Below are positions 39,950 to 51,826 of a stretch of DNA of 64,000 bases, in pieces. This DNA is from Allodiplogaster sudhausi (Eukaryota > Nematoda > Chromadorea > Rhabditida > Diplogasteridae), in NCBI GenBank assembly GCA_945643635.1, contig CALZFC010000081.1, positions 1,387,501 to 1,451,500 on the forward strand. Direction: 5' to 3'. The position numbers were made by a program, and so were the translations under genes. How positions within the stretch are numbered: the stretch's first letter is position 1; each line of letters opens with the position of its first letter. The notes below the pieces were generated by a model, which did no database searches, was not told the DNA's origin, and worked only from the letters and a program-made list of their open reading frames with translations.

Positions 39950-40620
39950 TGATAAATGAGCCAGGCTGAGATGGTGGGACTAATCATGCAGCATCAAAAA
40001 GTAACGCTAAAAATATACACACGTCAATTATAAAAAAAAATATATGAACGGACATAGAATATAATTTATTTTCAAAAAATACATATGTCGATGAAGCAAT
40101 AGCTGCATGGGTAACTGAATAAGAAAGAAGTGAGAGGAGCGAGAGAAAGAAAAGAGAAACCTTGCTCTCTTGAGTGGCGACAGCATTGCTTGAGAAGTAT
40201 GCACTGGACTGAAGATAGGGAGGGGTCAGCTCGGCTGGGTCGATGCCTGGGGTGCCTTCTGAGGAATGGTGACTGCGATACATCCTTCACCTTCACAAAA
40301 AGAACACTGAGAATAAGCATAGAAGCTGACAAGAAACAAAGGGCAAGGAACCATTTCAACGGACAAAACAAATGAAGAGCAAGAAAAGCGTAATGATGAG
40401 GAGGCACCCTTGGCCTGCTCCTTCTGACTCTACTCCCCCTTTCTCCTCCCCCTTGTTACTAGCAAGCACAGTCCTCGGTCTCTCCCCTCATCATCCCTCT
40501 CTTTCTCTCCCTCCTTTCAGTCTGCCTCTCCCTCTCTCTCCCTCTCGCCCTCTCTCTCCCTCTCACCCTCTCTCTCTCCCTCTCACCCTCTCTCTCTCAC
40601 CCTCTCTCTCTCTCCATCTC

Positions 40621-40664
<44 letters not shown>

Positions 40665-40830
40665 TCTCACCCTCTCTCTCTCTTCCTTGCTTCTTGTCTC
40701 CTATCACTTTCTGCTGGGCGTGGAAGCACTCGTCCATATAACGACCCGAATCACGCCGTGTTGGCAAACAGTTTCTTCTTCGTGGCAGATAACATCTGCT
40801 GCCTGACCGCAGTGAGGAGCTTCTTCCTTT

Positions 40831-40875
<45 letters not shown>

Positions 40876-41290
40876 CATTGCTGCGACAATCTGCTTGGCG
40901 ATGACAAATACATGTCTTTCCTTATCACACTGCCAGAATAATTTTAAGCCCTTAAAAATATCTAGCTGCTGCTCTCTTTTGAAGGTTGAAATGATCTCGA
41001 ATCTAAAAGAAAGAGAGCACTGAGCACATTTCTTTTTACTGTACCAAAAAAAAACAGTTCCTTGTTCACAAACTAATGATCAAAAATGATGGACGAACTT
41101 TTAGTGGACCATTGAAAAAGATCTCTCCCATACATCTGTTTCGGTTAGAGAACAGTGGCTAAAGCTGCAGTGAGCCATTGAAATGTCAGATAAGAAAAGT
41201 CGTAAAGTTTATGATTCCTCGTTGTGTGATTATTTGGTGTAAGAAACATAAATAGATACGAAAGGATGCGGTCAGGCATCTTCAATGTTG
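39950..41290. other. Intergenic; CT minisatellite and weak exon-like frames
   Basis: A minus-strand ATG at 40283 opens 41 codons (MYRSHHSSEGTPGIDPAEL) ending at a good donor, but no next exon was found. Plus-strand 40500-40690 is a CT/CCCT minisatellite, and 40836-40870 is a CT run. Minus-strand 40935-40740 contains short non-repetitive frames (RHVFVIAKQIVAAMN, LLTAVRQQMLSATKK) without assignable family. Confidence 0.35.
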
Positions 41291-41368
41291 CATTGTGTTC
41301 AACGATAGAACATCAGCCGCGCCCGCAATCTTGGTCAAAGTCGCGCTGACTGGTCGACGATGTTCAAT

Positions 41369-41892
41369 TTAAAGGAGCATGAAACCCATTCTTTTTATCA
41401 CTTAAGCTATTACACGAGTCAGTCTATGCCCTTCATGCGAACACTTCTGCAAAGTAAAAATATTCAAAAGTACAGCATTCGCGAGAAATTTACATATAAA
41501 AAATGTGCATGTATCAGGGAAATTTTTGGTGCTGTACGATATATTTCTGTTCTTTGTATGTTAAGCAGAAATTTAACTCCAGGATATTCACCACCGGCCT
41601 GTTGGCGGGAAAATATTTTTTAAACGTCATCACTTGCATTGTCGAAATAAATGAAAGCAGCCATTTCCAGTCCTTTTTTCTCTGTTCGTTTGTAATTCTG
41701 CGATGATTCCCGGGGAAATATCGAAATTCCGCAAAAAAATTTCAATATCAAAATTTTTTGAAAAGTTTTTACTAGTCCGTGTGCACTGTTTTTCAGTGCA
41801 AATATTATAATAAAAGCGAATTGAATTACAGTATCTCGGAAGATTCTACAGGGTTTTCCGCGTAGGAGTTTTGGGTGTTCATGCTCCTTTAA
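41369..41892. mobile_element. MITE-like element with ~20-bp terminal inverted repeats
   Basis: Left end TTAAAGGAGCATGAAACCC (41369-41387) is matched in reverse by GGGTGTTCATGCTCCTTTAA (41873-41892). The 524-bp body is AT-rich without a supported gene. Its right end abuts a large foldback. Confidence 0.65.
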
Positions 41893-41979
41893 GCGTTCAG
41901 CGCTGGATGTTCTATCGTCGAGCCTATATCCCCTAAAATGATATAGGCTCGACGATAGAACTTCCAGCGCTGAACGCTT
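41891..41979. repeat. Foldback with 40-bp arms
   Basis: 41891-41930 and 41940-41979 are reverse complements at 39 of 40 positions, separated by the 9-base loop CCCTAAAAT. A degraded partial copy of the arm (ACGATAGAACATC) lies at about 41302. Confidence 0.93.
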
Positions 41980-42492
41980 AAATCATGTTGGAGGTTGCTC
42001 TTGTCACAAAATCAATGCCCCTTTCGAGAAGCGAACCCGTTCAGCATGACCACAAAGTCGCGGGGAACCAAGTAGCCAATGTCCATGTTTGCGAGAAGCA
42101 GTGATACGAAGTGGAAGGATAGAGACAGATAGAGTGAGAGAAGAAACGAAGACATTGAGAAACAGAAAGAAAGAGAGAGGAATGTGGAAAGACGAAGAGG
42201 AAGTTGAGAAAGAAAGATGGAGAGAGAGAGAGAGAGAGGGAAAGAGAGAGAGAGAGAGGGAAAGAGAGAGAGAGAGAAAGCAATGTAGAGAGGCAAAAAG
42301 AAAACCGAGAGAGAAAGAGAGAGAGAGAAATAGAGAGAGAGAAAGAGGAAGAGAGAAAGAGAGAAAAAAACAATGTAGAGGGGCAAAAAAGGAAACCAAG
42401 AGAAAAAAAAGAGAGAGAGAGAGATGGTGAGAGAGAGAGAGAGAGAAAGGAATGTAGAAAGGCAAAGATGAAATCGAGAGAGAGAGAGCGAA

Positions 42493-42525
<33 letters not shown>

Positions 42526-43013
42526 TGTAGAAAGGCAAAGATGAAATCGAGAGAGAGAGAGAGAGAAGATTATTAAGAGAGGGAAGAGCGAGATATAGAA
42601 AGAATGAGGAATATCAATAAATATATATCAGCCAGCCTAACATAAAATCTGTTCATCTTCACGTCCCTGCTTCCCTGTCATGTCTGATCTCTCATTCCCT
42701 ATAATCCCCCATTCCCTGCTCTTTTTTTGTTCTTTTACTCTTCTCCTCCTCGCTCTCTATAATCACCTACTTCCTGTCAAATTATTAACTGCTTCAAATC
42801 ATCAACTGCTGCGAACTCTAGAACATCCATCCTCGGACCTCTTTCCTCCCCAAAGCCTAAGCCAAGGTACTATCTTCTTGCAACAAACTTCCCCTTATCT
42901 TCTCTCATGTACAATCACCAACATTTCAATGATTACTTACAACTACATAGATGCAACAACATTTATAAATGTCGCTCAAATAACAAGGGAAGACATGGGG
43001 ACAGTCCGTAGCT
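41980..43013. other. Intergenic; GA-rich
   Basis: 42110-42590 is GA-dominated with an imperfect ~80-bp tandem (AAAGGAATGTAGAAAGGCAAA recurring near 42445 and 42520). 42600-43013 shows no gene. Confidence 0.55.
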
Positions 43014-44395
43014 CTACGAACGAGGTCTCTCCTTCTTGCCCTTGAAGAGGGCGATGAGGGACGTGTGGTCGACCTTGAAACGGACACCGGGGATATCTCC
43101 GAAGGCGTGGCCCTTGCGACCGAATCAGGCCACGAGCACCTCGTCGTTTTCCTTAAAACAAAAAAGATTGTTGAAAAGAAAATATTCAGTTTAAAGCAAA
43201 AATATAATGCATCCCATGATTAAATAAAAGAAAGCGAAGAAATAGAATTTCGCAGAATCGCCAAACCGATAGATACTGTATAGCCCTACAGAATCCATCA
43301 GAACCACTTGTTACCGCAACCATAAATCGACTTCTGTAACCGGTTCTTCACTACTATTTCTCCCACGTCGTCATCAAGAAGAAAAAAGTTCCCCAATGAC
43401 CCATCACACAAGCAAGGAGAATCACCACATATGGCTTGTCAGCAAACCCTTTGCAAGTATCCAAGCTAAATGATTTGGCGGTTTGAGGAAAATGTAGTGC
43501 CAAGGAAGTGTGGGCTTGCTAAAATTCATATGAAAATGAAATAAAGAATAAAAATACGCAAGACTCAAAAGCAGTTCTTCCTGTTTTAAAAACAAAACGC
43601 GACTCTTTAAATATAAATAACATTTTTTCTAATATTCCTTCAACAATCTATATCCTTAAAAAGACAACTATCCCCGTCAAGAAATATCTGACAAGACACT
43701 GCATAAGCTGAACTGGAACAGACCGATAAAGTTTTCAAAACCCTGATCAACTTCACATGATTCTTCCGACGAAACAACACTGCTGCATAAAAACCATGGT
43801 CAAAAGGGTGTTGTAGTTACGCTATGCCTCGCTGGATGAGAAAGCTATAACTGGATTCGATAGATAGCTGAATAAATGAGGGTCGCCTCCTTCCACGAAT
43901 TAACAGAACTTGCTTGCACATATAGGCAGTACAAAGACAAAACCGCGGGCTTATTCAACAAGCTCATGTCATCATTTGTTCCCCACCTCGATGAAGTTGA
44001 GGCAACCGTCGTTCGGCTCGAAGGCGGCGATCTTCTTGCCGTTCTTGATCAGCTGGACACGCACGCACTTGCGGATGGCAGAGATGGGCTGCTCAGTCTC
44101 GACTCCGCTGAAGAAAAAGAAAAATAATAAACAATATTTCCTTTGATTTTTGTTGACATTGCTATATATTCTTAATAAAAACACCCTAAAACTGACTGAA
44201 TCATGCAAGAATTCCAATCTAATAGGAATACTATCGGTAAAATTGCAAAAAAACGCATTAGAAGGTAATTTTCAAAAGCAAAAATACGGAAAAATAAAGA
44301 AAAAAAGAAGGCCTAAAAGCACGTACACCTTCTCGAGGACGAAGCCCTTGGCATGAGAGGCGTCTCCGAAGTGGTTGGCGAATTTTGGAGAGGAT
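43014..44395 (-). pseudogene. rps-23: Ribosomal protein uS12 (RPS23) remnant, 5' truncated with an in-frame stop
   Basis: Three blocks: about 44395-44327 (FGDASHAKGFVLEK), 44107-43987 ([31 protein letters not shown]) and 43151-43014 ([40 protein letters not shown]). Introns and phases are kept, so this is not a processed copy. TGA at 43127-43125 replaces the universally conserved Gly codon of VAGFG. The conserved PNSA loop is PISA, two residues are missing after VRFKV, and the first ~45 codons with the ATG are absent upstream. RPS23 lines the 40S decoding centre. I call it a decaying duplicate; a sequencing error could explain the stop but not the missing 5' part. Confidence 0.85.
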
Positions 44396-44681
44396 TAAAC
44401 ACAGTGGTAATTGATTTTGAGTGTTGCATAAGAATATCGTGTATTTTATATCATACTTGGTGCGAACAAAGAATAAGCTTTGAACTGGTTGAATCTGAAC
44501 GCGACTTTTCGAGTACTGTATTTTTCAAAATTTGGCATTCTTCCAACCTTTCGAAAGCTGTAGAAATCCTTTGAAAACTGCTGTGTGTTCCTCCTTTGTC
44601 TTGGATGACTTTATCAATACTTTTAATGCTCTATTTGTTATTCAGGATCCTTCAACCGTCGTTTCTCGTCATTACGTCGCC

Positions 44682-45265
44682 ATGTCGTAAGTACTTTGAA
44701 CATTCCCATTACGGCTAAACTCTGCAATTCACTTGCTTGATTCTAGCACGGCAAAGCCTCGCTCTGAGATGACTCAGGAGGAGCTCGCAAAGCAAGAGCA
44801 GGAAGAATTCACCGTCGGGCCGCTCTCCATTCTCACCAACTCCGTCAAGAACAACACTCAGGTTTCTTACTTCTAATCTCAATCGTGCTGACCCTGTTGA
44901 AGCACTTGGAAAAGTTTGTATTATTCCTGCGCTAAATTACGCGCTTCATCCTGCAGTTTGTTGTAAACTCCAAAATAAGCAATATGAGAGAAGCGCTTAT
45001 GGAGTGAAATGATGCTTTGTGACAGGTTCTAATCAACTGCCGCAACAACAAGAAGCTACTCGCTCGAGTGAAGGCCTTCGACCGCCACTGCAACATGGTT
45101 CTCGAGAACGTCAAGGAGATGTGGACTGAGCTTCCGAAGACGGGGAAGGGAAAGAAGAAGGCTAAGCCGGTGGCCAAGGACCGCTTCATCTCGAAGATGT
45201 TCCTGAGAGGAGACTCGGTCATCCTCGTCCTGAAGAACCCGCTCGCAAACCCCGATCCTGAGTAA
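44682..45265 (+). CDS. snr-4: Small nuclear ribonucleoprotein SmD2
   Basis: Three exons: 44682-44686 (ATGTC only), 44747-44861, 45026-45265, giving 119 aa versus 118 in human. The Sm fold is complete: Sm1 [42 protein letters not shown] and Sm2 [18 protein letters not shown], with the basic insert [12 protein letters not shown] typical of D2. SmD2 pairs with SmD1 in the heptameric ring on U1, U2, U4/U6, U5 and nematode SL snRNAs. The tiny first exon with start codon is a strict reading of the GTAAGT donor at 44687. AATAAA was not located. Confidence 0.95.
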
Positions 45266-45476
45266 TCTCGTTGGTATATACTATTTTTATTTACTACTCC
45301 TTTCTTTTTTATTTGTTGTCATTGCACATTGAAATTGTTCCTTTTGGTTGTTACTATAATTCCATGGCTATTCATACTGACTTGCTATGTTCCCAACAGT
45401 TTTTTCCTAGGCCGCTTTATTCTGGTTTTCAGATATAAATTATTAGAACTGGATTGATTGCAAGGGTAACGGTGAA

Positions 45477-46130
45477 TTATCCGCGTTCAACAGGGATTTC
45501 GATTTGGCGTGGAGTCTGTGATGAGGATTTGTTAGCTGGAGCCTCGTACGGAGCAGTCATCACGAGACTGCCCTCCGCCATGAAACTGCACTTCAGTTCT
45601 GGAAGGGAGGTCTTCCATTTCCTATACTCGCATTCTGTCTGCTAACCATCGAGCTTCGTGCCGTCGGGGACGGTGAAGGTGCGTGTGAGATGGAAGGAGG
45701 AAGAGCCTCCTTCATGGCTCGCTTCAATGCTGATCGACTTGTCCTTCTCCGAAGTCTTTATTTTCACCTATATAAGGATTGAATGCGCGGACAGTAGTGG
45801 GAAATGGAAATGTGACAGAAGAGTGTTAACCGACTTCCTCCGGCTTGAAGTTGCTGACGTCGAATTCGATCTTGAATTTCTGTACTCCATCCTCTTCGAT
45901 GATTGGGTTGAGAATAGAGAAACTGTCCAGGTCGGCCAGGCGGTCAGAGCGGACAGCGTTCGACCAAACGGGGAAGCTTCCTGCAATTCTACTTATTCAT
46001 ATTCAAAAGAGCGAGCGGATAACGATAGAAGAATAAGTAGTGTATTGAAATGAGAAAAGAACTGAGTGCGTTGTCGAGTTGTCTTTCCATTCGCTCGAAA
46101 GGACTTTCTAGAGAAGGAGCAGACCAGCGA
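45477..46130 (-). CDS. Small heat-shock protein (alpha-crystallin family)
   Basis: Exons from the 3' side: 45598-45477, 45767-45647, 45980-45835, and about 46130-46063, all in phase. The N-terminal part reads SPFERMERQLDNAL. The crystallin domain includes FKIEFDVSNFKPEE, VKIKTSEKDKSISIEASHEG and SFHLTRTFTVPDGTKLD, then CSFMAEGSLVMTAPYEAP. The C-terminal IPV (IEIPVERG) is the I-X-I/V motif that docks between dimers. These ATP-independent chaperones bind unfolding proteins. The start codon was not located; it lies upstream of about 46130 or in another exon. It could be a SIP-1/HSP-16 relative; the subgroup is not decided. Confidence 0.85.
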
Positions 46131-46908
46131 ATGACAGCTGAAAGGGATGACTACGGAGAAGAGGACACGACATGAGACTAACGGAATCTCGAGAAGGGTC
46201 GCCTTCCATTCCTCAGGGCAGACACAACGCAGTTGCTTGCAAGACGAAGCATTCTGGGGATAATCAGATTAAGATGCGAATCCAGACGGGAACAACCCGA
46301 GGCTATTGGGAACAACCAAAGAGAGGTTCAGGAAGGTCAGAAAAGAATGGCAAGTCCGTTCCGTGTAGGTTTATATACCAACGATGATGAAACCTGGAGA
46401 AGATTCCGGAATATTCAGAGGGTGGAGAGAGAGAGAGGGATGAGAAGAGAGAGAGAGTCGATCGGTCAATGCACACCACAACAACAAGAGGGATAGAGCA
46501 GGAAGGTGGAGAGAGGGGGAAAAGGGCGAGAGAGGGGGAGTAGGAGAACAGAAGAAGGAGAGTGCGCAGACTGCACCAATGGGGCATGCGGCGATTCCCG
46601 AAGTTTGCACGTAATGACGTCTTCCTTCCATGTACTAGTTACACCTCTGATGTATTTAAATAAAATTAGCTAGTTGAAAACTAGTTGAAATAAATATTGC
46701 TTTGTATTTGTGTTTGCGAAATACTGCACGAATACTTTTCTCTTCACACAAAGAGTGAAGAAAAGGTCTCTTTGCTTATGATGCTGAATGAAACAATGAA
46801 ATCTTCAAATTTATCAGTTCCCAAGATGAGATCGTAGGTACACTTGAAATGTGAAAGAGATGAAACAACATGAAATATACATGAAAATTAGACATGAACG
46901 GAGAGACA
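46131..46908. other. Intergenic
   Basis: Contains GA-rich sequence (about 46420-46545) and AT-rich DNA. The sHSP 5' end is presumably near 46130-46200. No further gene is seen. Confidence 0.5.
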
Positions 46909-47620
46909 TTAAGAATGCCTGGCGCCGCGCAGATGGCGTCTCCTTCTCCGGTGGCGGCAGTCTCTCTCTTCTCCTCGGAACTTCAGTTCCATGTTGATAT
47001 TACCGATGTCGAACCATCTGCTGATAGTGCCGTTGTGGTTGTACACTCTGGGCACTTCCCACGTCACCTTCCTTTGACAACTCTGAACGACTTTATTCCT
47101 ACTTACCATTAGTGGGTAGCAGTTTGAATACCACTTTCACATCTGGAATTGTTTGTTTCTTTAAGTCAGGAGACAAAAGGAATTTGCAATGGTGTATCGA
47201 TAAGAAAACAAACCTAACCTTTTTCTTATCCCCACAGTTGTGATAAATCTTGATAGCGGCTTGCATGGGCTCATCTTCGGTGGTTGAACCAAAAAGGGAG
47301 AAAGTCCCGTCTGATTCAGTTAGACCAACATCCAAGAGATCGTCCTTGTCTTCTACAACATCCCTGCTAAATTCACTGCCCTCGTACTACCTGCCCTTCA
47401 TAAACTCGGGGAAACACGAAAAGGAATAAAATGACCTGCATACATACTTTTATCAATGTCGATAATCTTGACCACAGCATTCTGAAGCGGAGTCTCTCCA
47501 CACAGAAGACGGCCTCTCACGGCGATTCCCTGCAGCCAACCAGCCAGAGGCTCCTCTTCCTGCTGGTCGGCTCCTTCACTCTTTGCCAATACGATTAATA
47601 CGCACAGAAATAGTGCTTGT
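46909..47620 (-). CDS. Nematode transthyretin-like (TTL/ttr) secreted protein
   Basis: Exons 47620-47444, 47363-47219 and 47082-46909, in phase, with an unseen first exon carrying the ATG. A signal peptide (QALFLCVLIVLAKSEG) is followed by GIAVRGRLLCGETPLQNAVVK, DDLLDVGLTESDGTFSLFGS, IKIYHNCGDKKK, CQRKVTWEVP and FDIGNINMELKFRGEERDC. This is the canonical transthyretin-like beta-sandwich with the conserved Cys pairs. Family members such as C. elegans TTR-52 bridge apoptotic cells, but most have no known role. The Arg-rich end (RHRRRRRHLRGARHS) is unusual for the family. Confidence 0.9.
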
Positions 47621-48688
47621 CTGAAGAGAGAGACATTGAGAGGAAGAGATTGGGAAGGGAAATGTTACGGTTTTGAACCTAGGATATATGCGGAATACGG
47701 GCATCCGAGGCTGAGCCTTTCAGTTGAGAAGGGGGCTGATGGCCAGTCGCTTGATCAATCCGGTAAGCACTTCTACTGCTGGTGATAATGATAAGGGGAC
47801 GACAGATGACAAGGGAAGAGGAGAGAGTGGCAGAGAATGAGAGAAAAGGGGAATGAAGGAGGAAGAAGAGAGAGAGAGAGAGAGAGTTGCAGAGAAGGAG
47901 AGAAAAAGGAGAAAGAAGAAGGAAAGAGTGGCAGAGAAAAGGAGAAAGAAAGAGGGAATAAAAGAAAGAGATAGAGGTAGAGAAAAATAGAAAAGGGAGA
48001 AAGAAAGAGAGAAGCGAAGAGTATGTGAACGGATGGAATTGCTAAGAAATGGATATCAAGGACAGATTTTGCCGCGGCAAGGAAGAGGAAGAGAGACGCT
48101 GAGAAAAATTAGTGAGTAGGACAAAACAACTCTTCTTCGATTAAATACCTAGAAGTACATTAGAATAAATTGGAAGAGTGTTTACGCAGTTTGGTTGCAT
48201 TCTCAGTAGGATACTTTCTGTTTATAGACCTAGTTACATATTTTACTTATAGTATATGTATGTATGCTTGTCAATTGTTTTACTACATTGGCTTGGAACG
48301 CTACTGGCAAACAACTACATAGATTACAAGATGTCATATTCATTTGTGTCTTGGAAGATGAATGTAAAAGCTTTATATTCCGAATATTGAAGTATCAAGA
48401 TAGAAAAGGAAACACTAAAATACGACCAGCAATTTTGGTCAAATCATTCCAAAAATTCATGGAAAGAGTAATTTCTAACATACAAATTTAGTTATTTTGC
48501 ACCTTTAAAGCTTTCAGTGCACAAATAATAACAAATATTAAGCAAAGTACTTTTCAAAGCACTGTAGATGTCAACAAATTTGGGTGCTCGAAATATTCTT
48601 TCCGTCGAAATGGAAATATAAAAGAACCCATTTGTTTTGCTCTCGCCACTTCTCTTGAATCTCTCACTCTCGCGTGGTCGTCTTCGCG
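47621..48688. other. Intergenic, GA-rich then AT-rich
   Basis: GA/GAAA tracts run from about 47810 to 48010. 48120-48690 is AT-rich, with an open 75-codon plus frame at 48264 that shows no family or splice support. Confidence 0.5.
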
Positions 48689-49750
48689 ATGGTCCTTTCA
48701 TTTATCATTCAATTTTTTGAAGTCTAAACTAATTGCCTTGGTTTTTTTTTCCTTTCAGGGAATCTTCGGTGCTTGCAAAAAGGAGAAAAAGCAATCGACG
48801 GATGCTGTTAGTTTTCTAGTCACTGTAAGTTGATATTTCTAACAGTTTAAAGTAAAAAAAAATAAAATAGATTTGACTGGCAGGCAAAGACCGCTAAGCC
48901 GTCAGGGGTGATCCAGTCAGCGGCCAAGGAAGGGAAGGCGGCTGGTGGGAACGAGAAGAGGGGCGACCCGGCCCAGAAGGAACTACTCAACCCTCCACCA
49001 TCCAAGGACACCAAAGAGGTTTCTCTTCTATTATATTCAGTAGATCTTCTTAGTAATCCTCTAACTTTCAGATGACGAAGCCTGCCGACAAGAAAATGCC
49101 GCAGAAGGAAGAGAAGGAGAAGGAGAAGAAAGAGAGGAAGGAAAAGAAAGAGAAGAAAGATAAGAAGAAGATGGAGAAGAAAGAGAAGACCCAGAAGGTT
49201 TAAAATACTATTTGTTTTCAGTTCATTCTCTACTCTCTAAAGTGTTCTCTTTTTTAGTCCTCGATCTCCGACTCTTCCGTTTCCTCTGCCACGACATCCA
49301 CGGCAATGTCGACTGAGAAGAGCACGTCTTCATCGGCAGCTGCTCTCTCTTCTCTGGCCACTCCCGCTCCTCCCCTCGTCAGTCTCTTTCTTCTCCCTTC
49401 CCGAGCCATGAAGCCATCGCGGAAGCGTCAAGTTATTGGTGGTCACTTTATCATTGTTTTGAGAAGCAGGTGGCCGAGCCGGCTGCCCATCCCAGTCAGA
49501 AGCTCATCATCACGCGGTTTCTACTCAATCCTTTCCTTCTACCTTTATCATTCACTTATTCCATTTCAGTCACTTCTCAAATGGATCGACCGTCACGACC
49601 TGGGCGTACACCGAGACGCGCAAGGTTCTTCTAGGAAGTGCTCCCAATTCATCCTTCACCCTTAACTCCGCCCCCTTTCAGCCTAACCTTCCGCCCTCGT
49701 CGATGCTTGATCTGCTGCAGGGAACAGCTCGCGAGCAGCTCCGTGTCTAG
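48689..49750 (+). CDS. Lys-rich protein with predicted myristoylated N-terminus, unknown function
   Basis: Eight exons in phase: 48689-48691 (ATG only), 48759-48806, 48884-49018, 49072-49197, 49258-49377, 49470-49516, 49570-49624, 49682-49750, giving 200 aa. The start reads MGIFGACKKEKK: Gly2 plus Cys7 next to Lys is a typical N-myristoylation/palmitoylation context (inferred). It is followed by an Ala/Lys segment, a very Lys/Glu-rich stretch (KEEKEKEKKERKEKKEK), a Ser/Thr-rich linker, and a compact C-terminus with KLIITRHFSNG, TVTTWAYTETRK and SSMLDLLQGTAREQL. The layout recalls MARCKS-like membrane proteins, but I recognise no homologue. The single-codon first exon depends on the GT at 48692. 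Confidence 0.7.
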
Positions 49751-50265
49751 TAACCAGCCTAAGCCACGCCCATTATATTGGCTCCGCCCATTTCCCTAGC
49801 CCCGCCTGTTCCTCCCTCAGACCCCAACTTCTCTACACCTTTCGGCTACGTCTCGCCCCTCAACCTCGTACTTCTAGCAATCTCCTTTCGCCCTTACATA
49901 GCCATAAAAATGACTGAAAGGATTTTCTTAACAAATCATATTGATAAATATCAGAGTTTCACATGTCTAAGGCATGATTATCAACTGGGAAAACATTAAT
50001 GATATAGGGAACTCACTTTAGTTCGTTTTTCCCTCGTAACAGTTTGCAAGGCGATATAAAGAATGCAGAGGGTCAGTATTGAGAAGTATCCTGTAGTCAA
50101 GTGAACTCAGTTGACATCAAATGTCATGCAGCATTATCTTTCGCCGCTGACCATATCTCTCCGTTCCAATTTCTGATTCTCGTGCTACTCTTTTTAACAT
50201 GTCTATCTTGCAATTTTTTTGCATCTCTCTCTCTCTCTCTCTCTCGCTCTCTCTCTTTTGTTCAC

Positions 50266-50310
<45 letters not shown>

Positions 50311-50332
50311 CCTCTCCTTTATATCTCTCTCT

Positions 50333-50378
<46 letters not shown>

Positions 50379-50484
50379 CCTCTCCTTTATCTCTCTCACT
50401 CACTCCCTCTCTCATCCTCTCTCAATACTTCATTACTAGTAGGTAGATGAGCGGCAGTCATGACTGATAAGAGAGTGCTTGGGA
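49751..50484. other. Intergenic with CT minisatellite
   Basis: Contains CT runs at 50223-50430, including a duplicated CTCTCTTTTAACCCTCTCC motif (near 50299 and 50366). No gene is seen. Confidence 0.55.
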
Positions 50485-50599
50485 TGTAAGGGGCAGAAGC
50501 TCGGCCAGGAGGGGCCATTTGGACTGCCTAGTCTCCCGCGAGAAATGCGCTCGGACATGCCGATCCAGCCTGTCCAGTCCATTCTCGACCTCGGTAAGT

Positions 50600-50645
<46 letters not shown>

Positions 50646-51826
50646 TTCTCCCTTTATTGGTATCTCTCCCTCTCTTTCGCCCTCTCGTTCCTTCTCTCTC
50701 TTTCTCCTTCTCTGTCGTTCTCTCTGCTTAATACAAATATTGGAACTCAATGTGCTTTATTGCAATATTTGAATGGTTCAGAGAAATGGTTGCAGAAATA
50801 GTTCCAGTCCCAATTCGACTGGAATTGCTGCCCACCCTAGATGAGATTGACTTTCGTAATCGCTCTGACAGTTGCCGTCAGTTTCATAATCTTTTGTAAG
50901 TAAGGAAGAAACAGAGAGGATGCTGCAGGATCTATCAACACTGTAGTGGGAGTTCAACGGATTTACGACGAAATCATTCGAGAGACGGAAGAGAGAAGCT
51001 CGCCTTCCAGGGAATCACCGATTAGTGAAGGGAAGGGAATGGCTGAGAAGAAGGAGAATGAGGAGAAGGAAGAAGAAGTGGAAGAGGGACTTCCTCCCCC
51101 CACTCCTTCTGGTTGGCTATTCTCCCACTTCCCGAGCTGCACTTCATTATTGTTTAATTACTTCAGTCTCCCTCTTGGTTATCGCCGTTAGATATTTTAG
51201 ACAATATTCATTCTCGATGATTACATTAAATGTGTCATTCTTTTGTCCATAAACGGAGATAAATCTAGAGTTATCATAATCTTTCTTCTTTATTAGGAGA
51301 GCAGCGAGCGCAGGCGGAGAGAAACCTTCGACTCTCCCAACAACTCTCTCCAATTCTGAAGTACAAGGTGGGCAGCAGAAGAAGAGTCTGAGATGACTCT
51401 CCCCCCTCTTAGCAGAAGAGTCTGAGATGACTCTCCACCTCCCTGAAGAAGAGTCTGAGACGATTCTCCCTCTCTAAGACGAAGAGTCTGAGATGATTCT
51501 CCCCCTATTCTTCCAGGCATTCCATGAGATGCTGGAGAAGGAGAGAAAGAGACACAAGTCCCTTGTGCGTCGCAAGTTCTCACTTACTCATTCACTCGCT
51601 CTTTCCACTCCGAGGCTTTCTGCTTTTCATCCGATTACAAAAAGTATCAATTCATCTTAACAATAGATTCATTAGTTTTTTGTTATTTTGTTTAATGAGC
51701 GTAAAGTCAAACATTGTGAATGGCAACAAGGCAACAATTCTTTTGCAGAAGCCAAACGACCGGGATCACTTATCGCAAAACTTCACCGGCGAACTGTCTA
51801 AACTTTGTTTGTTATTACAAAGATAT
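50485..51826 (+). CDS. Charged, coiled-coil-rich protein of unknown function (partial model)
   Basis: Six phase-consistent exons: about 50485-50593, 50796-50870, 50929-51111, 51297-51367, 51517-51564, 51749-51826. Peptides include PFGLPSLPREMRSDMPIQ, PVPIRLELLPTLDEIDFRN, VVGVQRIYDEIIRETEE, an acidic EKKENEEKEEEVEEG block, AERNLRLSQQLSPILKYK, FHEMLEKERKRHKSL and DRDHLSQNFTGELSKLCLL. Neither the true start nor the last exon was found. Helical charged segments suggest a coiled-coil or scaffold protein, but I do not recognise the family. The first intron is filled with CT. Confidence 0.55.

Noticed and set aside
40130..40407. Type II membrane-anchor exon (WFLALCFLSASMLILSVLF) upstream of the second aquaporin
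   Set aside because: No ATG in that frame and no downstream exon in phase.
47107..47158. Extra exon in the transthyretin-like gene (PDVKVVFKLLPTN)
   Set aside because: It breaks the phase with the conserved CQRKVTWEVP exon; joining CGDKKK directly to that exon is in phase and matches the family.
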